From Anoplopoma fimbria (lineage: Eukaryota; Chordata; Actinopteri; Perciformes; Anoplopomatidae): 64,000 nucleotides of DNA. Of the stretch, positions 36,316 through 62,186 are shown in pieces; within the stretch, counting starts at the first letter, position 1; each line of letters opens with the position of its first letter. Made by a program: the position numbers and the translations under genes. The notes beneath the pieces were generated by a model. It ran no database searches and had not been told where the DNA came from. It saw only the letters and a program-made list of their open reading frames with translations. The stretch spans positions 16,902,921 through 16,966,920 of the forward strand of contig NC_072462.1 of assembly GCF_027596085.1 (NCBI RefSeq), read 5' to 3'.

Positions 36316-36410
<95 letters not shown>

Positions 36411-36492
36411 TTAATCCAGAAAAGAGAGCGTGAAAGAAGCAGTCGACCCCAGGGAGAGGACAGTATCGTTTGTTTTGTTGCCTCCATATGAG
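36221..36492. repeat. 17-bp direct repeats enclosing a TG array
   Basis: TGTTGCCTCCATATGAG occurs at 36221-36237 and again at 36476-36492. Between them lie about 240 bases including the TG microsatellite. The arrangement looks like a target-site duplication or a local duplication. Confidence 0.6.
36305..36407. repeat. (TG)n microsatellite, about 103 bp
   Basis: TG run with a few interruptions (CG, TT) in its first 26 bases, then uninterrupted. Confidence 0.97.
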
Positions 36493-37667
36493 TAACTTGG
36501 CTGGAGTTGACACATACTGATAGCGATGACATAGTAGTCGACATGCTAGTTGCACTGGCCACCATATGAAAAAGACCCTTTGAAATTCACAAAGAATTTC
36601 AGAGAGAACGTAAGAGCTCTAAATACTGTATGTCACTGTCATATCTGCAAGAGAATGAGCAGATCTGAATTTGAATACATTGTTCACTGTTGTGAACCCA
36701 AACTGAAGGATGCTGTGCTCTGTGATAGAGCCAGCTACAGTGTTTCACAGCCGTCTTTGAAGCCTCCACGGGGAGAGTGTTGACAAGTGAATTCGTGAAG
36801 TCTGACTTTAAAGGATGAGGCCGGTGGTATTTACCAGCTGTGACGAATTTGAGCCTTTTGTGTGTGTCATCATGGCAAAATGTGGTCCTGAAGACACCTA
36901 CTGTAACGAACTACCATGAACTACAGAGAAGGTTTTCAGGACTTTGACAGTTGTTTATATGTTTGTCTCTCTGTGGACAGATTTTGTCAGTGAGATAGCA
37001 TCACGACTCACAAAACAAAACGAATGGTCGAGGCAATGTTCTAGGATGGCAGTGGTCATGCATTAACCACAAGTAGTGGGTAGGAAGAAAGAAAGGCGTG
37101 GTGTGATCCCATCGTAATATGGTCACTAGTTAATATTTTGGTTATTGTCAACAAATCCCACAAAGGAACTATGTGTGCTTTCCCACCTGTTATACAAAGG
37201 GTAAAAAAATTATACATTCTTGCATTTTAGTTCTGGTTCAAGCTGACTTTTTACTGACAAAGCCAGAGGAGTAAACATTAACTCTCTCAATGATATTGCC
37301 TCTTGAACAGATTTCATTATCCGCAGATGGATTTTATAGTAATTAAGGTTTTGAAATAATGCGACAATCACATATCGCTGCTTTCATTACATCCTGCGGT
37401 TGGTTTGTTTGCTTTCACACCACAAACGCAAAGCACCAAAGTCAGCTAGTTTGTTCGGTCTATTGACATACTGTCATACCAGCCCAAACGAACCGTACTA
37501 TTCGGGCAAACGGACCTAAGAATATTTTAACCAAACCAAGTATTTTTTAGAGGAATGATTTTATGATCACAATATAAAAGAAAAGATGATATGCATATCT
37601 GAAAAATAAACTTTAGAGTAGCACAAATATGTTTTTTTTTATCGGGTTGGTTCTGTTGTCCCTTGTG

Positions 37668-37702
37668 GGAGTCCTGACCCCAAGGTGGAGAACCACTGAG
37701 GT
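37668..37702 (-). repeat. Terminal fragment of an hAT-like dispersed repeat
   Basis: On the minus strand it reads CAGTGGTTCTCCACCTTGGG then GTCAGGAC, like the CAGTGGTTCTCAA terminal segment common in vertebrate hAT-derived repeats. Only a short end is recognisable. Confidence 0.45.
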
Positions 37703-38644
37703 AAGGTATAGCGGGATTTACATTAAGTCAGGATATGTGAGGGACAACCGCCTGTGGGAACCAATGAGTCAAGACATCAGAAGCTAGACGAGGGGAAGCC
37801 CGGCCTCACTGTCCTCATTACAGGCAACAGACTGCTGTGATGATGAAGCGTGATGACTCCTTTTATATGAGACCAGGTCTCATGTCTAATGGCCCTATCA
37901 TTACTGGAGAGTGTAAACATGAGAAAACACTACATACAGACATGGGATTAGTCCTGGAGTAAGTGTTGTGGTTTCGGAAACCACAGATTCACGAGTGTGT
38001 GTTATGTGTGTCTGTGCAACTGTGCGCCATCTCTGCTAGCAGTGCCTCTTTTAAGACTGTACACGCTGTAAAGCTGTTGTTGTGAGCCCCCAGCGTGGAA
38101 TCAAAGGGAGTTAGAGCATGTGATCGCTGGCCTTGTAAAAGCTTGCAACCCAGTTATATAGACAAATGAAGACTTATATCAGCAATCATCCATCACAAAA
38201 CACGAAATGTCAATATGAAAACACAGCGCTTCCCAACAAAAGACAGAAATGTTATTTTGACTGTAGAGGTAAATTTAGATGTACTCAGTGGGATTTAGTG
38301 CAGTGGAACTTGAGAAAGAGCAAACAGGTTTTGGATTATGATTTACAAATGCAATAAAGAGATATTCCATTTAAATCTCAAACTCTTGTCGCTTGTTACC
38401 TTGGAAGGGGGCTTTAAAGAAAAGATAGCTTGCCCCTTTGAGGAGCGAGGCAGCTGTAGTCAGCTAAAAATCCAATCACATGAAAAAAAAATGGTCATAC
38501 AAAATGACCCACTCTGTGTGAATAGGTTCCAAACATATTCTCGTCTTTACCAGTGGGGCAGTTTGTGACAGTGGTTTCAACCCCCCTGAACGGCAGGAAT
38601 TTGGTCGGAAAATGAAAAGCAGCACTAACCACTTCCTTATTATC

Positions 38645-38775
38645 ACCACTCAGGTGCCCTTGAGCAAGGACCTTAACCACAACTGCTCTGTAGAGCTGCT
38701 CAGTGACCAGCAGACTGGTTGTACTGGACAGCTTCCAGCTGTGAATATGTAGCTGTGTGGATCAGGGCGCTCTTA
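38645..38775. repeat. Teleost dispersed repeat (SINE/MITE-like)
   Basis: GGTGCCCTTGAGCAAGGACC, AACTGCTC, GAGCTGCTCAGTGACCAGCA and GACTGGTTGTACTGG follow the order of a well-known teleost repeat. The family name was not established. Confidence 0.6.
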
Positions 38776-38900
38776 AAAAAAAGAGCATTACTCTCAATTT
38801 GAATCCCTTTAGCAAATGACATCAGGCTTATAGTGCTGTACACAAAAACATGTGACGTAAAGGCACTGGTAATGTAACGTATAAAGACGGACAGTACAAG

Positions 38901-39300
38901 AGTTTTTCAGACTTGAAAACCTCTCGTCTGTTTGCCTGCCTTCAGACAACATTGTTGCCTCGCTCTTGTCATGTCTTCTAATGAACTGGCTTCTGATTGG
39001 TTCTGACGCTCATCCCACCTTTTAATGACGACCACTGATTGGTCACAGGCCTACTCTACTTCGAACTCCCTACATGGTGAAAAAAAAAAGAAAGCCATGA
39101 GAATCAAGACAGTTACCTCTCTCTTTTTCCGTCTTCCTCTGTCACCCCAAAACCTCCCCTCTTCTCACCCATGTTGTATACCTCTTATTTTGTCTTTCCT
39201 TGACTACACACATCACATGTCTGGACTGTGACAGATGTGCAAGTTTATTCTGAATGTCAAACTTCATTATGGTCACGTAAAAAGGTGCTTACTAAAGTAA
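38901..39300. repeat. Direct repeat pair, copy 1
   Basis: Shares ordered blocks with 41021-41434: TCTTCTAATGAAC/CATCTAATGAACC, CTGATTGGTT, AATGACG, TGATTGGTCACAGGCC, AAGAAAGCCA, CTGAATGTCAAACTTCATT and TAAAAGGTGCT-like ends. Same orientation, about 2.1 kb apart. Confidence 0.75.
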
Positions 39301-40540
39301 CGTCAATGGCTCAGGGTTGCAGTTTTGTTCAAAATGAACACATGTTGAAAATCCACTTAGTGATTTGAGTCTGCTTTGTATCCTAGGAAAAAAAACCCAT
39401 GCTTCAGATACCAGCTTAAAAATTAAAGAACCCTGTAAAATGAATCTTTAAAGTGGAGTACCCACTACAGAGACAAGTGCTTAACAGGTTAAATCAAGTG
39501 CATTTCAAGTGCTTCAAAGTACTTTCAAAGCTTTTTTTGTTGTCGCCTCACCTCCTAACGAATGTCTTCATCGTCTCTGTATGGACTCTTTTTCGCTTTG
39601 GTTTGCTCGCGTGTCTAGACAGAATGCATTTTGTGGGGCTTTGAGTTGGCTGTCTATTGTCTACCTGTGTACCTGGGGATGGTTGGATGGCTTCGCCACA
39701 TCACAGGGCTTTGTCTGCCTGAGTTGTTCTCTCATCGGAGACCAGACATAATTGCCTTTCAACTCCCTTCGCCCTCTCTTCTCCGCACTAATGTGCCGTG
39801 CGGGGGAGCTGGAACGTCTCTCTTCCTGCCGTGCTTATATGCAGAGGATAAAGCCACGCTGGTCACCTGCTAACTGAGCGTGTGCAGAGAGGTTAGCAAA
39901 GGGGAGGGAAGGGGTTATTGGCCCACTTTAACCTGATACCTGAAATTCAACCTCAGGACATGGAACAGGACAGGTGTCTGGTTCCAACTATGGCCAAAGT
40001 AATGGCTGTGAGTGTTGGTGGGGGGTGGTGTGTGTCTTTGTGTGTGTATGTGTGGTGTGTCCTGGCGTAGCAGGTTACAAAATCCTCGTTAACATGAGGA
40101 AAGAGCTGATGGAACTTCCAGTGTCTCAATCTTTCCCCTGGCCCCTCACCCTTATGTGACCTTTATGCAAATGTTAGTGTGTACATGACCGTGTGTCAGT
40201 AAGTGTGTAATGTTGGAGGTGCTTGCATTTGTGGTAGCTTCAAGGTCAAGAGAGCACTGAGAGCCATCTTTAAAAATAAGCAGACTGCAGCATTTTGATG
40301 AATCAAGCAGGATGCTCTCCCTGCTCAAAAGGTCTGGGAGCATTTTGGTCAAAAAACCCTCGAGCCTCCGTTTACACGCGCACACACACACCTGGCCTCC
40401 ATTTTACCTCCTGCCTGATGCAATTCTGCACGTCATGGCAGCTGCTCCATAGATGTATCCCCTACAAAGGATTTCTCAAGAGAAGTTACTATGATGCATG
40501 GTGGCCCTGAAGAGACAAATATCATGCCAATACAATTATG

Positions 40541-40776
40541 TGATTAATCTGCAACTGTTTTGATAATCGATCATTTGTTTTTGTAATTTTTCAATAGTAA
40601 ACTGACATTTTTGGGGGGTTTGGACATTTGGTCAAATAAAGGAAGCATGAAAACAATACCTCAGGCTGTGAGGAACTATAACAGCTATATTTAACCATTT
40701 TCTAGACCAGGCGATTAATCAAGAAAACAATGTACAGATTAATTAGTTATAAAAATAATTGTAATTCGCAGCCCTT
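40541..40776 (-). repeat. Near-complete dispersed repeat of the GGGCTGCAA family
   Basis: On the minus strand it starts AGGGCTGCGAATTACAATTA, passes through TGATTAATCGCCTGG, TTTGACCAAATGTCC and ATGATCGATTATC, and ends AGTTGCAGATTAATCA. This is the clearest copy of the family in the window. No coding capacity. Confidence 0.72.
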
Positions 40777-41020
40777 TTGAAAGCAATGAGAGAGCAAATG
40801 TAGTGTATACATACATTCATCACAGTTGAGCTTGATATTAGCACAAGAAGACCTTCCATATTCTGTCTAGTGATTCATTCTAGCTATGAGAGTTAATGAA
40901 TTCAGTTACTTAGGTTGAATTTAATGAACGTTGACTACAGACATTAGCAGAGAGATGGTGTGTCGAAAGAAGAATACAATTTACAGCTACACGCTAAGAG
41001 TTAAATCGTTTTCAAAAAGT

Positions 41021-41434
41021 GTACAGACTTAAACTCCTCTCAGATACAACAACATGTCTGCTTCTTACTTGTCCCGCCATCTAATGAACCAACATCTGAT
41101 TGGTTTTGGCATTTATCCCAGGTTATAATGACGGCCATTGATTGGTCACAGGCCCACGCTGCTTTCAACCTCCTGCCTGGTGAAATAAACAAGAAAGCCA
41201 CGAGCAACATCAGTCATCAAAGACAATTGTCTCTCTTTCCCGCTCATTCCCTTTATTTCTCCCTCTCCTCCTTCCCCCAGTCACCCCTTTCTGACTCATG
41301 CTGATTATCTTAATTTAGTCTCTCTTTAGCTATTTAGATGTCTGGCATGTGATGGATGTGCCCGTTTATGCTGAATGTCAAACTTCATTTAGGTCATGTA
41401 AAAGGTGCTCACTTAAGTCTGCTAAATGTAATGT
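41021..41434. repeat. Direct repeat pair, copy 2
   Basis: Counterpart of 38901-39300. The right end runs GTAAAAGGTGCTCACTTAAG then TCTGCTAAATGTAATGTA, the kind of tail seen on many teleost elements. It is probably a dispersed family rather than a segmental duplication, because the copies have diverged substantially. Confidence 0.7.
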
Positions 41435-44400
41435 AGCAAATCATTGCTGGGCCTAGAACTACAATAGATTTAGGTGTAGATTTACAATGAAAAAAGTGCC
41501 ATGGACAAGTCATGTTAGTTATATATACCTTCAAATAATTGCAAGGCCCCAACTGCAACAAAATCAAAAGACCTTGAATATCTCATATTTAACCCTGCAA
41601 CACTGAAGTATAGCTTGATTTTGAGTTATTTGGAATTTAAAAGGTATCTGTTTATGTCATTTCTGTGATTTTCAATTGAGTAAGGGAACGCAAATTTTGT
41701 GAACCATTTTCTTTTCTTCTCATTGCCTCTTTTCGCCTTTAATTCTCTCCGAGAGGTAGATGGAAGGAGCTATAATCATTAATTTATCCATCCGCTCGCT
41801 TTCTCTGAAACCAGAACTAATCCACCTGCTGCATTATTCACTCGGAACCAACACTCCCAATCCCTGCATCAATATTTCAGGGAAGACAATGCACCTCCAC
41901 TGGGCAGCATGGTGAGATATATGTGGATGTTGGTGCAGTGCATGGTGGACAAAATATAGCCCACAGGAGATTTTTTCCGAAATGAACAGTGTAAACCAGT
42001 AGGTTTTTGTATTTATTTATTCTTTACGGCTAAAGACAGCAACACTTTGAGTCTCCTTATTTAGCATTCAGTAGTAGCCGTATAGAAGCATTAATACATT
42101 CTTTATAACAAATTATAGTGTGCCTTTATGACTACATTTTTTTAATGTTTAAATGAAAGTTGATATGAGATCACATCTCCTGCAGCTTTCGGCTGAAATG
42201 ACGAATTTTATTTCCCCATTAATCTCTTAAGCAAGTCTCAAAGAAGACATTTCCAACAACATGTAGTGAGAAAGACTACAACTTGATAATATTTGGATCA
42301 TTCATATCTGAAAGGAGCTCTTCGGGTGAGTGAGTTCATTTCTTCGACACTCAGGTGGCTGCCAGTAAGTTAACAGCGAGCCAAATGGTGGAAATGATCA
42401 TTGCCTTAGTGACATGTAATTTGTTATCATGGGAAATGTAGCATGGGAATTAGCATTCCAGGGGCAGTTGTGTTTAGTATTTCAGCTTTTTAAGTCTCTG
42501 GCAACACAGTAATTACTTCCATGTAGTTATTAAAATATGGAAGCTATCTCAGCGTGTAGAAGCACCTATATAAAAAGGTGTCAGCCGAGCATCGGGCAAC
42601 ATTTCAAAACTTTAGGTTTACATTTCAAAATGTAAACTCAGTGGTAGAAACGGCACAATCTGATACAGGGAATTTCAGTTTGTAATTCAAGTCAGTAGTT
42701 GACAAATTAAGTATGAAACTGGCTGCAGACGGATCCGATGAGGTTTTGTGACGTCAGACTGCATCTCCACTTGTGCCATAAAAAAACAGGACCAGTTTCA
42801 TCCATTTAAACTTTATAACTGCTTCGTTGGTGCTGTGTTACGACTGAGCCTAATTCTTTATCCCAAACCACATGCAGCATAAGTGATGATGTTAGTTTAT
42901 ACTGAGCTTACCAAGCCAACACACAAAAGAAGAAACAAACACTTCCAATCGAGGAGGTCGGCAGCCATTAATAAAATCAACACCTGCTGCACACACTTCC
43001 TATGTTCTCTGTGAAGTCCATGTTTCTGACTGATTGTTTGACTGTATAGCTCATTATGACCTCAGTACTGTTGGTGTATGGATATATCTGTAAGGCAGAT
43101 GTCAGGGGGTTATGTCTGTTTCACAGACACAAGGTTTGGTGTCTAAAAAACTAAATATGGCAGCACTTTCATTCAAATGTAATTAGATCCGTTATGACTT
43201 CATATTGAATCATAATTTTTAACATGGCCCTAAGAAAGAAACTCTTCCTTCTAACTGTTGATTTAAAATATGGTTGTTGATGAAGAACAGCTGGCAACAT
43301 GTGTTGTTTGTTTCCATCGGTAATGACTCTTCAGTCCACTGACCCACACAGGTACATCAGATAGAGTCCATTTCAAGAATTATCTGGTTGTGATATCTTT
43401 AATCAAAAAGTCATCTGGATCAGCCCTGTAAGAAGAGAAAAAAACTCACATGTGGCTCATTTGATGTTGCATAATTTCCCAACAATACAAACATTCCCGT
43501 GATTGACAGAAAACAGATCATCAAGTCTCTAATACGTGAGGATTATGACGTTATTACAAGAAGACAGTGCTGCCTCTATGTGTCATTTTTAGCTTTGGAG
43601 GGACATGTTCGCGATTATTACCTTGCCCTTTTTTTTTTTAAATCAGCATGAGGATTCTATCAGAAGTACTGCAGTGTTTCTAAATCATAAAATATCCTTA
43701 AACCAAAGCACCAGTCTTATTGTTTTAATACACCATCTCAGAACATCTTTGTTTATGCGATGTGAAGGTCGTGTCTCTTCGCCCAGGAGTCTGGCATACC
43801 TTCTGAGGCTGCCTGAGAGAGGTGTTTACTCATGTTTCTCTTATTGCTGCAGTGAACACGCTGATCCGTGTTTGTTTCCATTTCAATGCATGAAATTCCT
43901 TACAATAGAATGACAAAAATAATGCACTAAGTGGTAGGGACAGCAACACAGAGCTTTAAAAGGACTGTGTCGATCCATTTAAAATCTTGACATTGAATCG
44001 AAAAGTTTAGCCAAGAAATGCTCTGCATTATTAAGATCGTCGCTAACGTTTTGCATTCACTGAGAATTATCTGTTCAGCTCCTTGACCGTGACTATAATG
44101 TATCTGTACGTTATCGCAAGACCCCCTTTTAGTCTTTAAGTGCTTTAATGTGACTGTAATTAAAGTTAACTGCCAGGGACATTTCTGCAGAGCTGGTTTG
44201 AGGACCATAATGCACTCAAAGCCACCAGCTCAACCGCAATGAAACAATTAGAATCACTGAGCCGAACTGCTGGTCCCTAATGGCGTTCTCCTCCTAGACA
44301 TGAGCAATCAAGACTTTTCCAAGGCATGACCAGCGGAGCCAGAGGGGACCCTGTGTCAGCTCATCTGGGATGGAATCCACAAGGCCGCTCACATTTACTG

Positions 44401-45610
44401 ATCTAAAATCCGTACAGCTCTTTGGTAATAAATAAGATCGTAGCCATTTGCTTTGGCTGCTGATCCCGGATCAGCACTTCCACTCCGCTTGACTTTGAAG
44501 TTTGGCCTCAGATTGCAATGGCAGTTTAAGCCAAAACCGCCAAACAATGAGACTGACTCATTTCTTTCCTACTATGGTGGAAAAAAGATTTTAAGAACTG
44601 TGGCCACATCTAAAAACAAACAAACCTATATATTCATCAAGATTTAGGTACTGCTTTTGCGTTGTGACCCAAATGTACAAGACTTAAGGCCTATTAGTAG
44701 CATCAAAATTATAGTAAGTCCTATTTTTATTTGTTAACATTTTAAGAAAATCATGTTGTAAAATCATATAAATAGTTTTTTAGATGTATGTAACTTATTT
44801 TAAAGCAAGCAACATTTGAATTACAATCTTTTCCAGAGAAGGAAGCCCCTACAGCCATTTTTGAGAAGTTCAGGGGGAAAAAAGACGAATATGCAGTGCT
44901 TCACTGCATCCAACAAATTGTTTTCTAGTGTGACGAAACATTTATTTTCCTCACAGATGACTGACTTCAAACATATGAGTCTTGTTAGGACTGTTACACA
45001 GAACAACAAGACTGCGGTGCGAGGCAATGAAGAGATCAGTCAGCAATTGATCGGCAGCTGATAATTAGTTCAATAGTGATTCGTGCTTACTATAACAACA
45101 CGACGGAGATTAAACAGTTTGAAAATTTTAGCGCAACAAAAGAAGGCTCAGAGACATACTGTGTGTACTTTTTTTATGTGTATTTGTTTATGTGTTTGTC
45201 CATGTGGGTTGGTTCGAATTAAATATTTTTTCTCTCTTTCACTTTGTATCTTGGCATTTTTCTGTCTCTTCTTCTCACTCCTTTGTTCTTTCCCTGGGAG
45301 TTTCCTTTTTTATTGCTTCAACAATTCCCAATAATTTATAAATATGTCTGCCTTTATAACGACAGTTATGCACTTCTGTGATCAAAACTATCATCACGAC
45401 CCACCAAAAAATACATTATTACTTGTCAAATTTAACCAAAGCATGTTCAGGTCAATTATATTCAAGACTAAATTAATGTCTGTTTAGGCACTATCTATTG
45501 CCAAAGGAGGTAACACAATGATGTTTGAGCCTATGACCCATTTATGAAAGTATTGCAATAGGCATACATTTGCAGTATTACGAACTGGGTGTCTGTTGTA
45601 ACATTCCTGA

Positions 45611-45710
45611 AAAAAAAGGTGCTTTAGTTGTTTTACAAGTTCAGTCTGGAGTCTTGTTTTTGAACAAGACTCCAGACTGAACTTGTAAAACAACGAAAGC
45701 ACCTTTTTTT
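45611..45710. repeat. Nearly perfect 48-bp inverted repeat (palindromic hairpin)
   Basis: Left arm 45611-45658, right arm 45663-45710, four-base loop at 45659-45662. The arms are complementary at 47 of 48 positions; the single mismatch is A against C inside GCTTT(A/C)GTTG. The outer ends are seven A's and seven T's. Either strand would fold into one long hairpin. No flanking target duplication is obvious. Confidence 0.95.
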
Positions 45711-45800
45711 ACTGCTAAACTATTAGCACATATCCATTGTTTTTACTCAAATAGAAATTCTAAATCAACCAGGACTGAAATCTAAAGAATTACCATTTCA

Positions 45801-45870
45801 AGGTCTGCAACTAATGAGTATTTCCATTATTGATTAATCTGATGTGAAAGATAAATCGCTGGGAGATGTT
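45801..45870. repeat. GGGCTGCAA-family fragment
   Basis: GGTCTGCAACTAATGAGTAT and CCATTATTGATTAATCTG match the end of the family seen at 40541-40776. It lies about 90 bases after the palindrome. Confidence 0.6.
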
Positions 45871-47699
45871 TTTAAAAATTAACGAGGATCTTTAATTACA
45901 TTCGGCATGGTGAAGAACTACATCATAAAGTGCTATCCGTGGTGCTGAATTTTGTCTGCAGGTGTTGACATATAACATGTTTTTTTGGTACCTGAATAAG
46001 TGTAGCACATATTTTCTCCTTTAATAATTGCTTTATAAAATGTAAGAAAATAGTAAAGCCTATAAGTGACCATAGCTTGTTTTGTTTTCAACAGTCTAAA
46101 ACTCAAAGCAATTTAGTTTATTAACACAAAAAATAAACAAATCCTTACAGCTGAGAAGCTGGTAAATGCTTGTTATCGGTTGATGTGAATGACTCTTTCT
46201 TTTTTATTGCTTGGCCCATACCCAGAAGGAATTCCTTGAAATCCTAAAGTACTAATACATAATAAATTGAGACTGCAGGTCTAAATGAAGGAAAAAATAC
46301 AGCAGAACGTAATAACCCAATCTGCTGCATTCCTCTGACAGGAGTCAGATGTTCCAGTAATAACTGAGAAACTTATGAGAAGAGAAGAAAAGAAAAGAGA
46401 AAGCAGGAGGTGGAAATATGGCTGTTGTCTGACAATGTGAAAAGGAAATTAACAATGCTGAAACCAGACAGCAGACCCAGATTCTTGAAAGGCAAAACAC
46501 AGCAACACACGTAAGGTTCAACTTCTTTCATGCAAACACAGAGCGATGTTTATCTTCAGATTGATATCCAAGTAAAGAAATCACTTGACAGTATCTGTCA
46601 AAATAGCTGAGGGGGATTTGACTCAGCTCAAAAAAGGTCCGTGCCTCTTCGCAGAGAGGAAATATTTGGCCATTATCAGGCAAAGGCAATGTGTCATGGA
46701 GGGTGGAGGTCTTTTTAACATCGTCACAAACACCACAGGAGGTAATTTTACTAATGAGTATCCCTTTAACTGGAGAATAAGACATAATAATAAGGACAGT
46801 CACACTCTGAGCATTTTCAGCAAATAGCTACAAAGTCATATTTGGCAGAAAAGGCTTTTCCCTTTGACGGAGCAACAAGGATTCTGCTGAATGAAGGTTG
46901 GAGTGGTGGGGGGAGTAATAGTTTGAGGTGTCAAGTTAATAATGGCTGTGCACCTGCATGAATATGATTGAATGTGCGAGCCAGCTGGTAGCCGCAGAGC
47001 TGTGAATGAGTCAGTGATTGAAAAGCATGAATGAAGCAGCTGACGCCATCAGCTAATTCCTGAACTACAGCTACGCTTCATCTCTTATTTATAGATGAAC
47101 TTTGAACTACTTTCATTTATTTAGGTAATGCGCCAGGAATCAATATGATCTGAAAACTAGTGGAGACTACATGCAAATTAAATCAACTTTTTTTTTAAAT
47201 GTAAATAAACTTTATTGTCACACATGTACACAGCACACAGTACTGTCGACTATGATATGTATCTTTAGAATGAAGTTCAATTGGCCTAGAGAATAAAACA
47301 ACGGTCTCAAGGTGTCACTGAATGGATCCTCACAGTCAGAATCTTCTCAGATAGTTCCAGATTTTAAATGACATTTTTGACAATGCCTATTGTAATTAGG
47401 CAACAATCTTGTGATACACAGTTAACACAGTTAACATTTCAGAACTGTGGCTTCATATGTTAAATGAAAAAAAGTGTTTTGTAAAGAAACGTGTTTTTCA
47501 AATTAGTGAGAGCTATTTCGGTATTACAACTACCTAAACTCATATCTTATCAACACTAGCACTGAACATTTTCAAATAACACCAAAACTAGCAACACTAA
47601 TCGAGAGAACTACTAAAAAACATGAACCTAGAGCACTGCAAGAGGAGAGAGATATGAAGAATCATTTTCTATTATTCTTCATATAATTTTCTACTAAAC

Positions 47700-49055
47700 T
47701 GGTAGGGTTTCGTCTGAGAAGGGGAGGAGACAGAAAAAAGAGGGAGAGGGAGGGTAAGAGAAAACGGGGTGGGACAGACACACACACACACACCCCACGC
47801 ACACACACAAAAACACACATGTACATGTGCAGACACACATGCACGCAAACATGCATGCACACAGCTCTTCAAAGCCAAGTGGTTTCATAGACATCCAATT
47901 ACACTAAGAGATGACATCTGGGGATCTGCAGCAGATGAATAAGGTGAAAGGAAAGACAAGATTCAGTCACCTCAGAGAAACTCCAGATAAAGCAGAGAGA
48001 GCACCACTGATAGAGATAGGAGAGAGGGAGAGGCAAAGGAAAGAGGGGGGGGCCAAAGGAGAGAAAGCCACACACACAGGAGGGAAAGAAGAGAGGACGC
48101 ACACCGCTCCAACGCTCAGACTCCAGAGGACAGAGCAGAGATAGGGAGCTCAGCTCACTGACGAGACGCAACAACAAGAGAGGGGAGAAAGACGAGAGCT
48201 CCCGGGATCAGTTACACACTCAAGTAACTTCAGACCAGCTCCGACAAACTCAGAGCAACAAAGAGAGAGAAGAAGAGAAGAAAAGAACAAAGTCTGGATT
48301 CTGTGACTCTTTTTGTTGTGGCCCGCCTTGCGTGGATTAGTTGGGACATTTTATGAGAAGCAGCATTAGACCTTTATTATAATTATTTGTACTTTTACTC
48401 AATTTGTCCTGAGCAGTTTGGCATCTTTTATCCAGACCTCCTCCGCCTTCCTGTTATCCACCTCCCTGGACTGGAGAAGATAAGTGGTTTGGGACATGTG
48501 TGTGGCGTAGATTGTTGCAGTGTATATGAATGAACTGAGAGTTTTTTTTGTCTGTGGATGTGAGTACATACAAACTTTAAAAAGGGATTTTGAGTGTGTT
48601 TGTGTAGGTGTGTGTTTGTGTGTGTGTGAGAGCAACCAGGGGCAAAAAGCAGCAGTCTTTGGGAGGAGAGGGAGGAGGTGGTGAGAGGTCTTCGGGGAGA
48701 ACCCCCAGTTGTTCCTGTTGCGAGGTGATCTGAGTTACGGATGTTGACGCATTCCTGCGGCGCTGCTGAGGAATAAACAGCACAGAGGGACTACAGCAGA
48801 GTCCGCCACAACACTGCAGACTTCACCGCCACAAGTAGCTGCATCACCATCATCATTACTGACAACGCTTCATCACGTCTGCAGCAGCCAGCCATTCTAA
48901 CACCTACGGTCCCAGTGAGGTTGCGGGCCCCCGGACGGAGGAGGTGCAGTCGGTCAGTCAGGGGGAGTTTCTCCCGCTCTCGCTCCCTCTCCCTGCACCC
49001 AGCTCAGCATGCCCCAGCCCCTGAGCACCTCCACAGCTCTCCCAGCTCCACTACC
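47700..49055 (+). promoter_or_regulatory. fgf10: fgf10 upstream region and probable 5'UTR
   Basis: Purine-rich tracts (47710-47770 and 48000-48290) are followed by increasingly GC-rich sequence up to the fgf10 start codon. No clear TATA box was recognised and the transcription start is undefined. The coding frame stays open upstream to 48915 but contains no ATG before 49056; the first codon of that open stretch is GTG. Some or all of 48300-49055 is probably 5'UTR. Confidence 0.45.
47776..47860. repeat. Degenerate CA/CG alternating purine-pyrimidine tract upstream of fgf10
   Basis: CACACACACACA, CGCACACACAC, ACATGTACATGTGC and GCATGCAC blocks follow each other. Long alternating purine-pyrimidine sequence of this kind can adopt Z-DNA; whether it does here is inference. 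Confidence 0.7.

Positions 49056-62186
<13,131 letters not shown>

Noticed and set aside
36550..36783. 77-residue frame with CHCHICKR, suggestive of a zinc-binding motif
   Set aside because: The Cys/His spacing fits no known finger, the frame has no partner exon, and it lies next to repeat-derived sequence.
48915..49055. In-frame N-terminal extension of Fgf10 from 48915
   Set aside because: The first codon of that open stretch is GTG, not ATG, and there is no ATG before 49056. The 49056 ATG has a purine at -3 and matches the conserved FGF10 N-terminus.
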